Positions 9,552 through 18,387 of a stretch of 64,000 nucleotides of DNA are shown here, piece after piece (position 1 is the stretch's first letter; each line of letters opens with the position of its first letter). Source of the DNA: JAZDCZ01 sp046757925 (GTDB taxonomy: Bacteria > Gemmatimonadota > Gemmatimonadetes > Gemmatimonadales > GWC2-71-9); contig JBHHZE010000006.1 of NCBI GenBank assembly GCA_046757925.1, positions 31,890-95,889 on the forward strand. Direction: 5' to 3'. The notes beneath the pieces were generated by a model. The model was not told the origin of the DNA and did no database searches. It was given only the letters and a program-made list of their open reading frames with translations. The position numbers and the translations under genes were made by a program.

Positions 9552-10160
9552 ATGACCGCTGCTACGCAACCAGCGACCCCTCGTAGCTACGAGGTCGGCA
9601 CAATCGTCGGTGGAGGACTGAAGCTCGGTATCATAACCGCGTTGGGAGTAACCGTATTTGCGCTCGTGTCGCGGGTATTGGAAGGGACTCCGGAAACTGT
9701 CGTGCAGTCCCTACTGGTGTTAGCCGGCGGTGTCATATTCGGCTTCCTACCGGCAGTCTGGCTGAGGCCGAGTGAGGTCGATTCGATTGCCTGGAGCAGT
9801 CTGGTAGGGCTGTTAGGTGCGCTGACATTTACCATAATCGACACTGCCGTGCTGAGGCCACTGCACCTGTATCACTTTACCTGGGATCTGATCGGCGGAG
9901 GCAGTGGGTTCTGGTATATCCCGGTGTGGTGGATGGGATCGGCGGTCACGGCCTGGTTGGGATCGTGGAGTTACGCCATCGCAGGTGATCCTGCGAAGCT
10001 GACCAGCACGGTAGCCCAGACGCTCGGCTTGGCCCTGGTGATCTTCCTGATCCTGGTGGTGACGGGGATTGCCCCGTTCCACACGGCTGTCATGGCGCTC
10101 GCGTTCGCATTGGCATTGATAGTCCACATTCCTCTGGCAGCGACATTGCGTAAACAGTGA
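9552..10160 (+). CDS. Conserved six-helix membrane protein of unknown function
   Basis: A 202-residue integral membrane protein with about six hydrophobic segments (near residues 27-47, 52-72, 82-100, 115-140, 150-170 and 173-195). A short polar N-terminus precedes them. No enzyme or transporter motif is recognised. Histidines in the middle loop (LRPLHLYHFTWD) stand out. ATG 9552 is the first good start after the preceding stop, with GGAGATGGG upstream. The next small membrane gene begins within its stop codon (GTGA overlap), so the two are probably made together. Confidence 0.7.
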   Translation: MTAATQPATPRSYEVGTIVGGGLKLGIITALGVTVFALVSRVLEGTPETVVQSLLVLAGGVIFGFLPAVWLRPSEVDSIAWSSLVGLLGALTFTIIDTAVLRPLHLYHFTWDLIGGGSGFWYIPVWWMGSAVTAWLGSWSYAIAGDPAKLTSTVAQTLGLALVIFLILVVTGIAPFHTAVMALAFALALIVHIPLAATLRKQ

Positions 10161-10396
10161 CGGGTACGCCTACCGCGCGGCTTGGGCGAACCATCCGCTG
10201 GCTGCTCACACCCATCGTGGTCTGGGCAGCCACTTTTGTAGGGGCATGGCTCGGCGCGACGCTTGGGGCCAACATGGTGTGGTTGGTCGGTGGTGGACTG
10301 CTCGGCGCAGGTGGCAGTATGGTCGGCTGGGTGTACATGATGCGAAGGCCCACCCGCAAAGAATCGGGCACTAACGAGAAAGGACCGCCGGCATAG
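10157..10396 (+). CDS. Small two-helix membrane protein, unknown
   Basis: A 79-residue protein starting with GTG inside the stop of the previous gene (4-nt overlap). Two hydrophobic helices are visible, about residues 14-37 and 39-60, separated by a short loop; the tail is polar and basic (RRPTRKES). Glycine is abundant in both helices (GAWLGATLGAN, GGGLLGAGGS), which suggests close helix packing. Nothing in the sequence points to a family I recognise. The coupling implies that it acts with the six-helix protein upstream. It converges on the MBL-fold gene, only 17 nt away. Confidence 0.55.
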   Translation: MTGTPTARLGRTIRWLLTPIVVWAATFVGAWLGATLGANMVWLVGGGLLGAGGSMVGWVYMMRRPTRKESGTNEKGPPA

Positions 10397-10413
10397 CCGA
10401 CTGCCTCGGGCCA

Positions 10414-11337
10414 CTACTGTTTCTGCGTCATCCCGTCGAACACGATTCCCACGAACACGTCAGGTTTCAGAAACCCATTGCCCCACTTACGGTCCAGATC
10501 TTGGGTGGGCATCGCGGCAATCACAGCGTCCCTCGATGCCCCATGCGCGATCAGCTCGTTGACTCGATCGCGCACCGATACCAACATGCTTCTGTATTGA
10601 CGCAGCTCCACTCTATTGGACAGCGGCCCATGGCCCGGAATGATTTTCGTGGCTGAGTTGGAGATCGCCAACACGAGATCGGCGGCCTCGATCATACCGT
10701 CAATGTTGCCGCCGGTTGACACATCTATGAACGGATACATGCCGTTGAAATAAACATCGCCGGTGTGTATTACGTTCGCTTTCTTGAAGTGAATGATGGC
10801 ATCCCCATCCGTATGGGCTGGTGCCACGTGCACTATATCCATCTCGTCGCCGTTCCAATGGAAGCTCAGTGAGTCTGTGAACGTGATTACCGGCAGAGCT
10901 GCTGCAGGTGACGCGGGTGTCTTGGAGTCGAAGACGGCGTTGAAATGCTCGACACTCATCTGTTTGCGGACGTTCTGATGGGCGACAATAATTGCCCCAG
11001 CCTTGTCCATGTTCTCATTCCCGCCGGTATGGTCACCATGCCAGTGGGTATTGACTACGAACTTGACCGGTTTGTCCGTGACACGAGCTACTGCAGCCAG
11101 AATTTTGTCTGTGAGGGGGGCATATTGGTCGTCAATCACAAAGGCATCGTCCTCTCCCACTGAAAGACCGATATTTCCGCCCTGACCCGTGAGCATGTAG
11201 ATACCTGGAGCGACGTCCACGATCTTTATGGTCACGTCTTGCATGTTCTGCTGTGCCCGAGCGGCATTGCCGAGCATGGCAACCATAGCTGCCGCAAGAG
11301 TGACAATACGCATGTGTCTGACGATGGGAATCACCAT
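10414..11337 (-). CDS. Secreted metallo-beta-lactamase-fold hydrolase
   Basis: A 307-residue MBL-fold enzyme with a signal peptide (residues 1-28, ending NAARAQ), so it is exported. The metal-binding signature NTHWHGDHTGG (HxHxDH) is near residue 100; further ligands appear in VAPAHTDGDA and IPGHGPLS, so both zinc sites look intact. The layout resembles subclass B3-like or general exported MBL hydrolases; whether it cleaves beta-lactams cannot be told from sequence. ATG at 11337 is preceded by GAGGAGAAAC, a strong ribosome site. It is the last gene of a minus-strand group GNAT - M20 - MBL, 9 nt after the M20 gene. Confidence 0.88.
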   Translation of the reverse strand: MVIPIVRHMRIVTLAAAMVAMLGNAARAQQNMQDVTIKIVDVAPGIYMLTGQGGNIGLSVGEDDAFVIDDQYAPLTDKILAAVARVTDKPVKFVVNTHWHGDHTGGNENMDKAGAIIVAHQNVRKQMSVEHFNAVFDSKTPASPAAALPVITFTDSLSFHWNGDEMDIVHVAPAHTDGDAIIHFKKANVIHTGDVYFNGMYPFIDVSTGGNIDGMIEAADLVLAISNSATKIIPGHGPLSNRVELRQYRSMLVSVRDRVNELIAHGASRDAVIAAMPTQDLDRKWGNGFLKPDVFVGIVFDGMTQKQ

Positions 11338-11346
11338 GTTTCTCCT

Positions 11347-12522
11347 CTATGCAGTTTCTTCTGATTGGCTCAGTGACAACGACGCGCGGCGCGCTGTTTG
11401 GGCCAACACTGCCGCACCGACCAAGATCGAGTCGTCTGCAGGCAAGAACCGAGATGTGTGCGCCGGCACCATCGCTTCGCCCGGACCGCGTGCTCCAACC
11501 CGAAGAAAACTACCATCTACCCGCTCCAAGTAACAGGCGAAGTCTTCTCCTCCCAGGTTGGGCTCCGGGAGCTGCACGAGCGCGCTGTCACCCAAGAGCT
11601 CGCGCGCGGCCTCGCGAGCCATGCCAATTGTGCTGTCCTCGTTCAGAAGCGGCGGTGTCCCGTCATTGATTGAAATCTGGGCACTTACGTTGTAGGCCGC
11701 AGCGAGCCCAGCCACGCACCGCTTCAGCTCCTCATGCAATTTGGCCCTGGTATCGGTGTTACCTGCCCGCACGGTTCCCGCGATGCGGGCCCGGTTCGGT
11801 ATGACGTTGGTTGCGCGCCCGGCCTCCAGCACCGCCACAGTAACTGCTGCCGGAGTGCCGGGTGCCAGGCGGCGCGACACGATCGTCTGGAGAATTGTCA
11901 CCAGTGCCGCAGCGGCAACTACCGGGTCGTTACCCTCATGCGGTCTCGCGGCGTGAGAACCGCGCCCTTCGAGGTCGACTGAGAACTCATCGGCCGACGC
12001 AGCCAGGCTGCCCGGCTGAGCTACAATCTCTCCAACCTCGAACCGCATATCGACATGTCCTCCAAATATTGCAACCACACCATCCAAAGCACCGGCTTCG
12101 ATCATCGCTGACGCACCGCGGCCGGTCTCCTCAGCAGGCTGCAGCAGCACCACTACGTCACCCTGCGGAGGTTCCTCCGCCAAAAGGGCAGCCGCTCCCA
12201 CGGTCCAAGCAGCGTGAACGTCATGTCCGCAGGCATGCATGATGCCCGCGTTCAGCGATTCGAATGCTGCTCCCGTCTCTTCCTGGATCGGCAGGGCATC
12301 GATGTCCCCCCTGATGGCGACAACGGGCGCTCGTGGGTCGTTTCCGGGAACTCGAGCTGCGATTCCGGTGGGTATTACGCGTCGGATTTCGCTCAGCCCG
12401 AGATCCGAAAGGGCTTGCTCCAGTCGGTCGGCAGTATCCCGCTCATCAAACGAGAGTTCGGGCTTCCGGTGGATCTCATGGCGCAGGCTGATGAGTTTCT
12501 CTCGCGTCTCCGCACTGAACAT
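11347..12522 (-). CDS. M20 family amidohydrolase/peptidase
   Basis: A 391-residue zinc amidohydrolase related to hippurate hydrolase, N-acyl-amino-acid deacetylase and IAA-amino-acid hydrolases. Visible motifs are LISLRHEIHRKPELSFDE at the N-terminus, the metal site HACGHDVH, and the catalytic pair EETGRGA; GGEDFACYLE near the end supplies another ligand. I start at ATG 12522 because the family N-terminus begins about 10 residues before the LRHEIH block; in-frame ATGs at 12546 and 12564 would lengthen it. No strong ribosome site helps to decide. The start overlaps the end of the GNAT gene by 47 nt on the same strand. Substrate unknown. Confidence 0.88.
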   Translation of the reverse strand: MFSAETREKLISLRHEIHRKPELSFDERDTADRLEQALSDLGLSEIRRVIPTGIAARVPGNDPRAPVVAIRGDIDALPIQEETGAAFESLNAGIMHACGHDVHAAWTVGAAALLAEEPPQGDVVVLLQPAEETGRGASAMIEAGALDGVVAIFGGHVDMRFEVGEIVAQPGSLAASADEFSVDLEGRGSHAARPHEGNDPVVAAAALVTILQTIVSRRLAPGTPAAVTVAVLEAGRATNVIPNRARIAGTVRAGNTDTRAKLHEELKRCVAGLAAAYNVSAQISINDGTPPLLNEDSTIGMAREAARELLGDSALVQLPEPNLGGEDFACYLERVDGSFLRVGARGPGEAMVPAHTSRFLPADDSILVGAAVLAQTARRASLSLSQSEETA

Positions 12523-13327
12523 CTGTAAGACTCGTGTCACTGTCATTTGATGTCTCGACTCCATTGCCTTCCAAGCTGCGGGCGAGCATGTAATAGGGCG
12601 GCTCACTGTCACCCACAAAATCAGTTACATGATAGCCCAAATCCAGATACTTGTGAAACGCACGACGCGTGCTGCTGCGCCACTCGGTGGCTTCGTCCGC
12701 CGCAGTCAGCTTGAGAGACTGGATATCGGACGGTATCTCGATGTGTGCAGTCATGGCATGCTCGCAACGTGCCGGGTCCTCAGGTGTGGGGGAATCCCCG
12801 ATGTGCCACCGGACCACGAGTCGATCGCTGCCAATCACCGAATCGGTCCTGGTTGGTGGAGTCATGTCATACATATCGTCCACGTATTCTTCCACCACGG
12901 CTCCAAGCCTCACGATGTTGAGGTGTGCGTTTCGAGCCACCAGGGGATCGTACGTCCAGAACACCGTGTCGATACCGAGCTCGATCAGGCTTTCACGTTG
13001 ATAGAATTTGAGTCTCCGGCCAACGGCACGGTCGCGATAGTCTTCGCGGACGGCGAGCATGTGAGACCAGTGTACGAGACGACCCGCGCGGACTCCACTG
13101 ATTCCAAACACACACCCGATCATCTCTTGACCGTCGAACGCTCCAGCGGCGACACCACCCACCTCCTGAGCGATTTTGAGGATGGTGGCGGGTACCGTGT
13201 CCTCGACATCGGCGCCCCATATCAAATGTTGTAGGGCGATGCAGTTGGCGTAGTCGAGCGCGGTCCGAAGTGGGCGAATCTCGAGCGAATGGCGCTCGGA
13301 CGCGGAGGTCATCGTATTGAAGTGCAT
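12476..13327 (-). CDS. GNAT-like N-acetyltransferase
   Basis: A 283-residue protein with an acetyltransferase core in residues 15-160. The pieces seen are a beta strand with MIGCVFGISG, the acetyl-CoA loop region VREDYRDRAVGRRLKFYQRE (an R/Q-x-x-G-x-G/A-like turn), and LGIDTVFWTYDPLVARNAHLNI, where LVARNAHLNI matches the late GNAT N-a-x-a-x-x-x-y segment. Related proteins are often annotated only as predicted GNAT proteins. The C-terminal 100 residues are less clear, and the last 30 (acidic and polar) look unstructured. It is the first gene of the minus-strand group; a second in-frame ATG at 13312 is an alternative start. Confidence 0.7.
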   Translation of the reverse strand: MHFNTMTSASERHSLEIRPLRTALDYANCIALQHLIWGADVEDTVPATILKIAQEVGGVAAGAFDGQEMIGCVFGISGVRAGRLVHWSHMLAVREDYRDRAVGRRLKFYQRESLIELGIDTVFWTYDPLVARNAHLNIVRLGAVVEEYVDDMYDMTPPTRTDSVIGSDRLVVRWHIGDSPTPEDPARCEHAMTAHIEIPSDIQSLKLTAADEATEWRSSTRRAFHKYLDLGYHVTDFVGDSEPPYYMLARSLEGNGVETSNDSDTSLTDVQCGDARETHQPAP

Positions 13328-13413
13328 GGCGATTTCAGGTACGGTTGTCCAGATTTACTACTTCGGTATCTGGCTGACAAGAATCCGCTCGGCTCCAATG
13401 CAGGAGGTCAGAG

Positions 13414-14187
13414 ATGGTCAAGCACTTGGTAGGGTCGGTGTTGGCTGCGCTCGGTGTCGCTGCAGCAATCCCAACCGAGTACTGCCGTGCACAGGTGGCT
13501 ACTACGATAAGAGTGAGAGTGGTGGCCCACGACGCGAAGGTGATAGGCAGCTCAGTTGGAGGTGCCCGCGTATACGTGAGGGCTCCATCTACCGGTGAGA
13601 TACTGGCCGAGGGTGTGCAGGAAGGTGGAACGGGGGACACCCGCGCAATAGTCATCGATCCGGTAAAACGGGGCGCGGCGATCTTCGACTCACCAAACGC
13701 GGCAGTATTTACAGCTCGTCTCACGCTGAACGAGCCAACAGTGCTGGAGTTCGTCGGAGAGGGGCCACTTGGTTTCGAGCATGCAATGCAACGAGCCGTT
13801 AAGTCGATGCTGGTGGTCCCAGGCGAAGACATACTGGGTGACGGCGTGGTTCTGGAACTCCATGGGTTCATTGTCGAGTTGCTGGAGCCGAGAGAGGTTG
13901 TTGCCCGCGAGGGCGATTTCAAGGTCGTCGCTAAAGTCCGGATGATGTGTGGTTGTCCGCTCGAACCTGGTGGGCTGTGGGATGCCGATCGAGTCCGAGT
14001 GAAGGCGGTCGTGTATCGGAACGGAGACCTGATTCAGAGTGCCGATCTAGCGTATGCTGGAACGCCGAATACATTCGAAGGTGAGATATCTGTTGGGAAC
14101 GCCGTTCACGGTGCGGAGTTGATCGTAGTGGCGTCTGATCGGTCACGCATTAACTTCGGTAAAAGTCCCGCGACAACCATCAAATGA
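13414..14187 (+). CDS. Secreted protein of unknown function
   Basis: A 257-residue protein with a signal peptide (HLVGSVLAALGVAAA, likely cleavage near EYCRAQ, residue 26). The rest is rich in beta strands, with carboxypeptidase-regulatory-like or transthyretin-like features (GGARVYVRAPSTGEILAEG near residue 48). A CGCPLEPGG motif near residue 188 holds two cysteines that may form a disulfide or bind metal. No enzyme family recognised. Start ATG 13414 has GGAGG 7 nt upstream. It is separated from the amidohydrolase downstream by only 13 nt, so the two are probably co-expressed and exported together. Confidence 0.6.
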   Translation: MVKHLVGSVLAALGVAAAIPTEYCRAQVATTIRVRVVAHDAKVIGSSVGGARVYVRAPSTGEILAEGVQEGGTGDTRAIVIDPVKRGAAIFDSPNAAVFTARLTLNEPTVLEFVGEGPLGFEHAMQRAVKSMLVVPGEDILGDGVVLELHGFIVELLEPREVVAREGDFKVVAKVRMMCGCPLEPGGLWDADRVRVKAVVYRNGDLIQSADLAYAGTPNTFEGEISVGNAVHGAELIVVASDRSRINFGKSPATTIK

Positions 14188-14200
14188 GTTGGAGTTGACT

Positions 14201-15835
14201 ATGAGTCTACGATCTCGTCTGGTTACCTTCGCTACGCTCCTTGCCCTGTCATTGCCGGCGCACGTCGCATTACTGGCTCAAGATACGGGGCGCACGGTGC
14301 TTCACGCTCCCGACCGCCGTCCCGACGAAGGCCAGGGACCGTTCGATCGCCTGATAATCCGCGGAGCGACGGTTTATGATGGCACTGGAGCCCCCGGACG
14401 TGGCCCGATGGACATTGTGGTGGAAAACAACCGAATTGTCCAGGTGACTAACGTCGGTACTCCGGGCTCACCGATCGACGACGCTGAGCGACCCAAAGGC
14501 GCGACCCACGAGTTGGATGCGAGCGGTATGTACGTTCTCCCGGGGTTCGTCGATCTACACGGACATACCGGCGGATTACGTCAGGGCACTCCGGCCGAGT
14601 ATGTCTACAAGTTATGGATGGGACATGGCGTGACCACGGTGCGGGACCCGGGATCGGGCAACGGGGTGGATTGGACGCTCCAAGCACGAAAGCGCAGCGC
14701 GGCCAACGAGATCGTAGCGCCTCACTTGTTCGTCTATGTACGACCGGGTTCCGGCTGGGACGATGGTCCCATCACCACGCCCGAATCAGCCCGGGCATAT
14801 GTCAGATGGGCGGCGAAGAAGGGCGTCGACGGTTTCAAGTTAGGGTCGTTCGATCCAGCAATCATGGAGGCTCTCATTGACGAGGCCAAGAAGAACGGGT
14901 TGGGAACCCAAGCCCATCTCGATCAGATGGGAGTGGCACGCATGGACGTGCTGGATGCAGCCCGTTTCGGCCTGGGCTCAATGGAACATTGGTACGGCCT
15001 GCCAGAAGCACTATTCGACGACAAGACGGTTCAGGACTTCCCCTTCGACTACAACTACAACAACGAGTACGATCGCTTCGGACAGGCTGGGAGGCTGTGG
15101 AAGCAGGCTGCAAAGCCGGGGAGTAAGAAGTGGAACGCCGTGAGAGACGAACTTCTGGCACTCGACTTCACCATCGATCCAACGATGACAATCTACGAGG
15201 CTAGCCGGGACGTGATGAGAGCGAGGAATGCGGACTGGCACAAGGAATACACTCTCCCCTCGGTGTGGAAGTTTTATCAGCCCAGTCGGACGAGTCATGG
15301 ATCGTATTGGTACGATTGGACCACCCAGGACGAGATCGAGTGGAAGAACAATTACAGGATTTGGATGACGTTCCTCAACGATTACAAGAACCACGGAGGA
15401 AGAGTCTGCACGGGCTCTGATTCCGGGTTCATCTATAAGCTCTACGGTTTCGACTATATTCGAGAGTTGGAGCTACTACAGGAGGCCGGATTCAATCCAC
15501 TTGAAGTCCTGAGAGCTGCGACACTCTGTGGAGCGGAGACGTTATCGAAACCCAAAGGGATACCGGTCCAGTTTGGCGTGATTCGCCCGGGCATGCAGGC
15601 CGATTTCGTGGTTGTCGAGGAGAATCCTATCCGGAATCTCAAGGTTCTTTATGGCACCGGCACCGTGAAGCTGGACGAAAACGGCAACCCGATCCGAGTC
15701 GGCGGCGTCAAGTACACGATTAAGGATGGGATTATATATGACGCCAAGAAGCTCTTGGGGGATGTTAGGCGGATGGTTGCCGACGCCAAGAAGGGCCAGG
15801 CTGTCGACGCAACTTCATCCAGTGGAAGCCGATAG
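14201..15835 (+). CDS. Exported amidohydrolase
   Basis: A 544-residue secreted metal-dependent hydrolase of the amidohydrolase superfamily. A signal peptide covers residues 1-27 (ending VALLAQ). The TIM-barrel ligands are visible in order: HxH in FVDLHGHTGG (near 118), a lysine in GFKLGS, histidines in TQAHLDQ and GSMEHWYG, and an aspartate in TGSDSGF. The C-terminal ADFVVVEENP strand is the usual composite beta-sandwich of imidazolonepropionase/prolidase-type members. ATG 14201 is chosen over a TTG at 14189 because GGAG at 14191-14194 sits 6 nt before it. Substrate cannot be named; exported relatives often act on peptides or imidazoles. Confidence 0.88.
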   Translation: MSLRSRLVTFATLLALSLPAHVALLAQDTGRTVLHAPDRRPDEGQGPFDRLIIRGATVYDGTGAPGRGPMDIVVENNRIVQVTNVGTPGSPIDDAERPKGATHELDASGMYVLPGFVDLHGHTGGLRQGTPAEYVYKLWMGHGVTTVRDPGSGNGVDWTLQARKRSAANEIVAPHLFVYVRPGSGWDDGPITTPESARAYVRWAAKKGVDGFKLGSFDPAIMEALIDEAKKNGLGTQAHLDQMGVARMDVLDAARFGLGSMEHWYGLPEALFDDKTVQDFPFDYNYNNEYDRFGQAGRLWKQAAKPGSKKWNAVRDELLALDFTIDPTMTIYEASRDVMRARNADWHKEYTLPSVWKFYQPSRTSHGSYWYDWTTQDEIEWKNNYRIWMTFLNDYKNHGGRVCTGSDSGFIYKLYGFDYIRELELLQEAGFNPLEVLRAATLCGAETLSKPKGIPVQFGVIRPGMQADFVVVEENPIRNLKVLYGTGTVKLDENGNPIRVGGVKYTIKDGIIYDAKKLLGDVRRMVADAKKGQAVDATSSSGSR

Positions 15836-15852
15836 ACTCTAGTTGAGACTTG

Positions 15853-15890
15853 CATGGGCGCGTCGGTAGAGCCGCTACCGGCGCGCCATG
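15853..15890. terminator. Long GC-rich stem-loop between convergent genes
   Basis: CATGGGCGCGTCGGTAG is followed by a 5-nt loop (AGCCG) and CTACCGGCGCGCCATG. The arms pair almost perfectly, with one bulged G and one G-T pair. It lies between the stop of the amidohydrolase (plus) and the stop of the YIP1 gene (minus), so it can serve both. There is no T-run on either side, so it may act as a 3'-end stabiliser or a Rho-assisted terminator. Confidence 0.55.
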
Positions 15891-15905
15891 TCGCCGCCGG
15901 GCCGG

Positions 15906-16634
15906 CTAACCGGCCAATCCCGCGGCGAGCCCGCCGAGGGCAGCAAACAGCAGTTTGGTAACGATCCAGAGGCCGCCCACGATCGCCAGTGGGGTTCCGA
16001 GGCCTTGAGCTTCGGTCTTGATTTTGTTACCCAGGGCGATCAAGAATACGTTCCAGGCTCCGAAGACGGTGATCTGGTTGGCGAATCTATAGAGGAACGG
16101 CTGGGTCTCCTGGTCGAATAGAAATCCCACAGAAAGCTGAAGTTGATCGAACCCAGCGAACACCGTGAGTGCAACAACGAGTACCGCACCCGCGATCGAC
16201 GCGACATTGGCGTGTGCAACTATCGCGAATTCATCCTTGAACCGAACGGGGCTGCCGGACGTGGCTCCAAATATCAGCATGAGTACGGCAGCGACAATCA
16301 CGAGGCCGACAACGCCGCCTACAGATCCAAAACCAAGGATCGACACTCGACTGCCGGGGGACGCTGCAGCATCGAGGCGCTCCTGGAACTGCTCGTCGGT
16401 CAGCCCGCCTCCTCCACGAAACGCCTCTAGCTGTTCCCTAACCTGATTCTTTAGAACCCGTTCGGGTGTAGCGAACGCGACCACGACGGAAGCCAGAACC
16501 AAGAGAACTATGGGAATCAGCGCCCGCGGCTTGGAGGCGAGAGACTGGAACACCTTGGCAGGCTCGTCCAGTACGCGCAGTGCGAGCCAGAGCGCTCCTG
16601 CGCTTTGGGAATCGGTGGATGCTGTGTTATTCAT
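15906..16634 (-). CDS. YIP1 family membrane protein
   Basis: A 242-residue membrane protein with five or six hydrophobic segments, beginning near residues 38-55 (PIVLLVLASVVVAF). The region before the first helix (LRVLDEPAKVFQSLASKP) matches the start of bacterial YIP1-domain proteins, in which a short amphipathic W/F-x-x-P segment precedes the helices. A long polar loop (residues 60-95) with LTDEQFQERLDA lies between the first two helices. Function of bacterial YIP1 proteins is not known. It is the last gene of the minus-strand dcd operon, 50 nt after the zinc-ribbon gene. Confidence 0.7.
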   Translation of the reverse strand: MNNTASTDSQSAGALWLALRVLDEPAKVFQSLASKPRALIPIVLLVLASVVVAFATPERVLKNQVREQLEAFRGGGGLTDEQFQERLDAAASPGSRVSILGFGSVGGVVGLVIVAAVLMLIFGATSGSPVRFKDEFAIVAHANVASIAGAVLVVALTVFAGFDQLQLSVGFLFDQETQPFLYRFANQITVFGAWNVFLIALGNKIKTEAQGLGTPLAIVGGLWIVTKLLFAALGGLAAGLAG

Positions 16635-16684
16635 GGCGGCAAAGCTCCTGTTCTAACGTGTCTCGTTCTCAGTAAGCGTGCTGT

Positions 16685-17644
16685 TCAACAAGCTCGACCG
16701 GTGGTGTATGGTCCCCTGAGCGATCGGCTGACTACTCGAATCTGGGTCACAACCCACTCTGGCGATCCATTCCCGCGCGCGACAACAGCGTAACGCCGAT
16801 CACCGTCCGCCAATATGCCAATGGCCCGAGGCTGGAGGTCGACCTGAACATCGTAGCAGCCGTTGGGAGGCCGGATCTCGGCGCGAACGACTCGCCTCGG
16901 ACGGGAATCGAGCGACCGGTATACTTGGTAATTACCGATTCTCTCGGGCGGTGGTGAGCCCTGCTCTTGCTGTTGTGGCACACCCAAGCGAGCGAGAGCT
17001 CCCATCGCAGTACGCTCCGGCATCCCCACGTTCAGTCCTCCCCAGCTCCGGTTCGGGATGCGAAGGGTGATCGAGTAGATGATCGAGTTCACTGCATCTA
17101 TGGCCAGGTCGGAGCCGTAGGTGTACCGCATCAACCGCGATGATTCTGGATTGCTCTTGGGTGCCTTCGCACCCAGAGCTCCGAACGCAAACGTGATAGG
17201 CGCGTTCGGGTTGATCGGCAAAGGCCGCGGCTGACCCAAGAAGGTCGCCGGAAACGCCCCGGGCACGAAGTTGGGGCCGGATGTCATGATTAGTACGGCA
17301 GTCATGATCGCTATGGACACACCTCCCACGGCAAGCAGTCTCCGTTGGCTTGCGAAGCGCCACGTCTTTTCCAGTGGGCTGTCGACGAGGTCGGGTGTTT
17401 TCGGACGCGCGGTGACTGAGGCCGCTCTCACGAACGGGCTTCGCGCCGGCTGGCGCGGAGTCCTGGGCGCCACCGGTTGAGGCTTGGGCTCTAGCTGCCT
17501 GGTGACCCCTTGCTGAGCGCGGGCGAGGCCCTGCATCACGGAAGGCCTGCCCTGTCGGGTGGCTTCGCGGTGGCACGCAGGGCATCCCCGGGGGTTCTCG
17601 TCGTTATAGGGGATCTTGTGAGTGGGACAGCGAACCAGTGCCAT
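16685..17644 (-). CDS. Zinc-ribbon membrane-anchored protein of unknown function
   Basis: A 319-residue protein. Residues 1-25 hold two cysteine pairs, CPTH and CPACH, a zinc-ribbon-like pattern. A Pro/Arg-rich linker follows (residues 40-85) and a single membrane helix near 103-122 (LLAVGGVSIAIMTAVLIM). The C-terminal 190 residues are predicted to be outside the membrane and show no family I recognise; a strand-rich stretch (SIIYSITLRIPN, NGCYDVQVDLQ) suggests a ligand-binding domain. ATG 17644 lies 4 nt after the dcd stop, so expression is tied to dcd. Confidence 0.6.
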   Translation of the reverse strand: MALVRCPTHKIPYNDENPRGCPACHREATRQGRPSVMQGLARAQQGVTRQLEPKPQPVAPRTPRQPARSPFVRAASVTARPKTPDLVDSPLEKTWRFASQRRLLAVGGVSIAIMTAVLIMTSGPNFVPGAFPATFLGQPRPLPINPNAPITFAFGALGAKAPKSNPESSRLMRYTYGSDLAIDAVNSIIYSITLRIPNRSWGGLNVGMPERTAMGALARLGVPQQQEQGSPPPERIGNYQVYRSLDSRPRRVVRAEIRPPNGCYDVQVDLQPRAIGILADGDRRYAVVARGNGSPEWVVTQIRVVSRSLRGPYTTGRAC

Positions 17645-17648
17645 CGGT

Positions 17649-18209
17649 CTATAGCTTTGGCAAGGTCACACCTTGCTGCGCCTGATATTTTCCGGCTTTG
17701 TCAGCGTATGACACCTCGCATGTATCGCCAGCGTCGGCTTCGAAGAACAGCACCTGGGCAATTCCTTCGTTCGAGTAGATCTTGGCGGGCAGGGGGGTGG
17801 TGTTCGAAATCTCGAGGGTGACAAAACCTTCCCATTCGGGCTCAAAGGGCGTGACGTTCGTAATGATTCCACAGCGGGCGTAGGTGCTCTTGCCAACACA
17901 TATCGTGAGTACGTTCCTGGGGATGCGAAAGTATTCCACCGATCGCGCTAACGCAAACGAATTGGGTGGAATGAGGCACACGTCACCCTCGAACTCGACG
18001 AACGATCGGGCATCGAAATTTTTTGGATCCACCACCGAAGAGTAGACGTTGGTGAAGATCCGGTACTCACGGGCAACTCGCATATCGTAGCCGTACGACG
18101 ATACTCCATAGCTTATCGCCCCTGAGCGGACTTGAGACCGTTCGAACGGTGCAATCATCTCGTGCTCGAGTGCCATTTTTCGTATCCAGCGGTCCGACTT
18201 GATCGCCAT
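17649..18209 (-). CDS. dcd: dCTP deaminase
   Basis: A 186-residue enzyme of the trimeric dUTPase/dCTP deaminase fold, converting dCTP to dUTP (or dUMP in bifunctional forms) in the cytoplasm for thymidylate synthesis. Family blocks are SYGYDMRVA near residue 38, the EYFRIPRNVLTICVGKSTYARCGI block that contains the catalytic loop (S-T-Y-A-R), and GFVTLEISNTTPLPAKIY with the catalytic glutamate. Length is normal (about 185-190). ATG 18209 follows the family N-terminus (MAIKSDRWI). It is divergent from the nuo operon and heads a minus-strand operon with a zinc-ribbon protein and a YIP1 protein. Confidence 0.95.
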   Translation of the reverse strand: MAIKSDRWIRKMALEHEMIAPFERSQVRSGAISYGVSSYGYDMRVAREYRIFTNVYSSVVDPKNFDARSFVEFEGDVCLIPPNSFALARSVEYFRIPRNVLTICVGKSTYARCGIITNVTPFEPEWEGFVTLEISNTTPLPAKIYSNEGIAQVLFFEADAGDTCEVSYADKAGKYQAQQGVTLPKL

Positions 18210-18342
18210 ATAGAGCTATCCCCATGGGACGGTGTTCTTTGTGCCGAGGTCTCGAGGGCCCTCGGGGCGGTCTGGAGCACCGGGGCCGCGCTGGGCTCCC
18301 GGAAAGATATCAATGCTTAGCTATTGCGCCACTTGGACTTGC

Positions 18343-18371
18343 TTGACCCCTAACCAGAGCCTGAGTAACTT
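18343..18371 (+). promoter_or_regulatory. Predicted sigma-70-type promoter of the nuo operon
   Basis: TTGACC (18343-18348) and TAACTT (18366-18371) are separated by exactly 17 nt and lie 46 nt before the chosen nuoA ATG. The same TAACTT -10 with 17-nt spacing recurs before kdsB. The surrounding 208-nt gap between dcd and nuoA also holds a perfect 12-nt palindrome CGAGGGCCCTCG at 18253-18264 of unknown meaning. Confidence 0.5.
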
Positions 18372-18387
18372 CATGCCTCGCTAGTAC

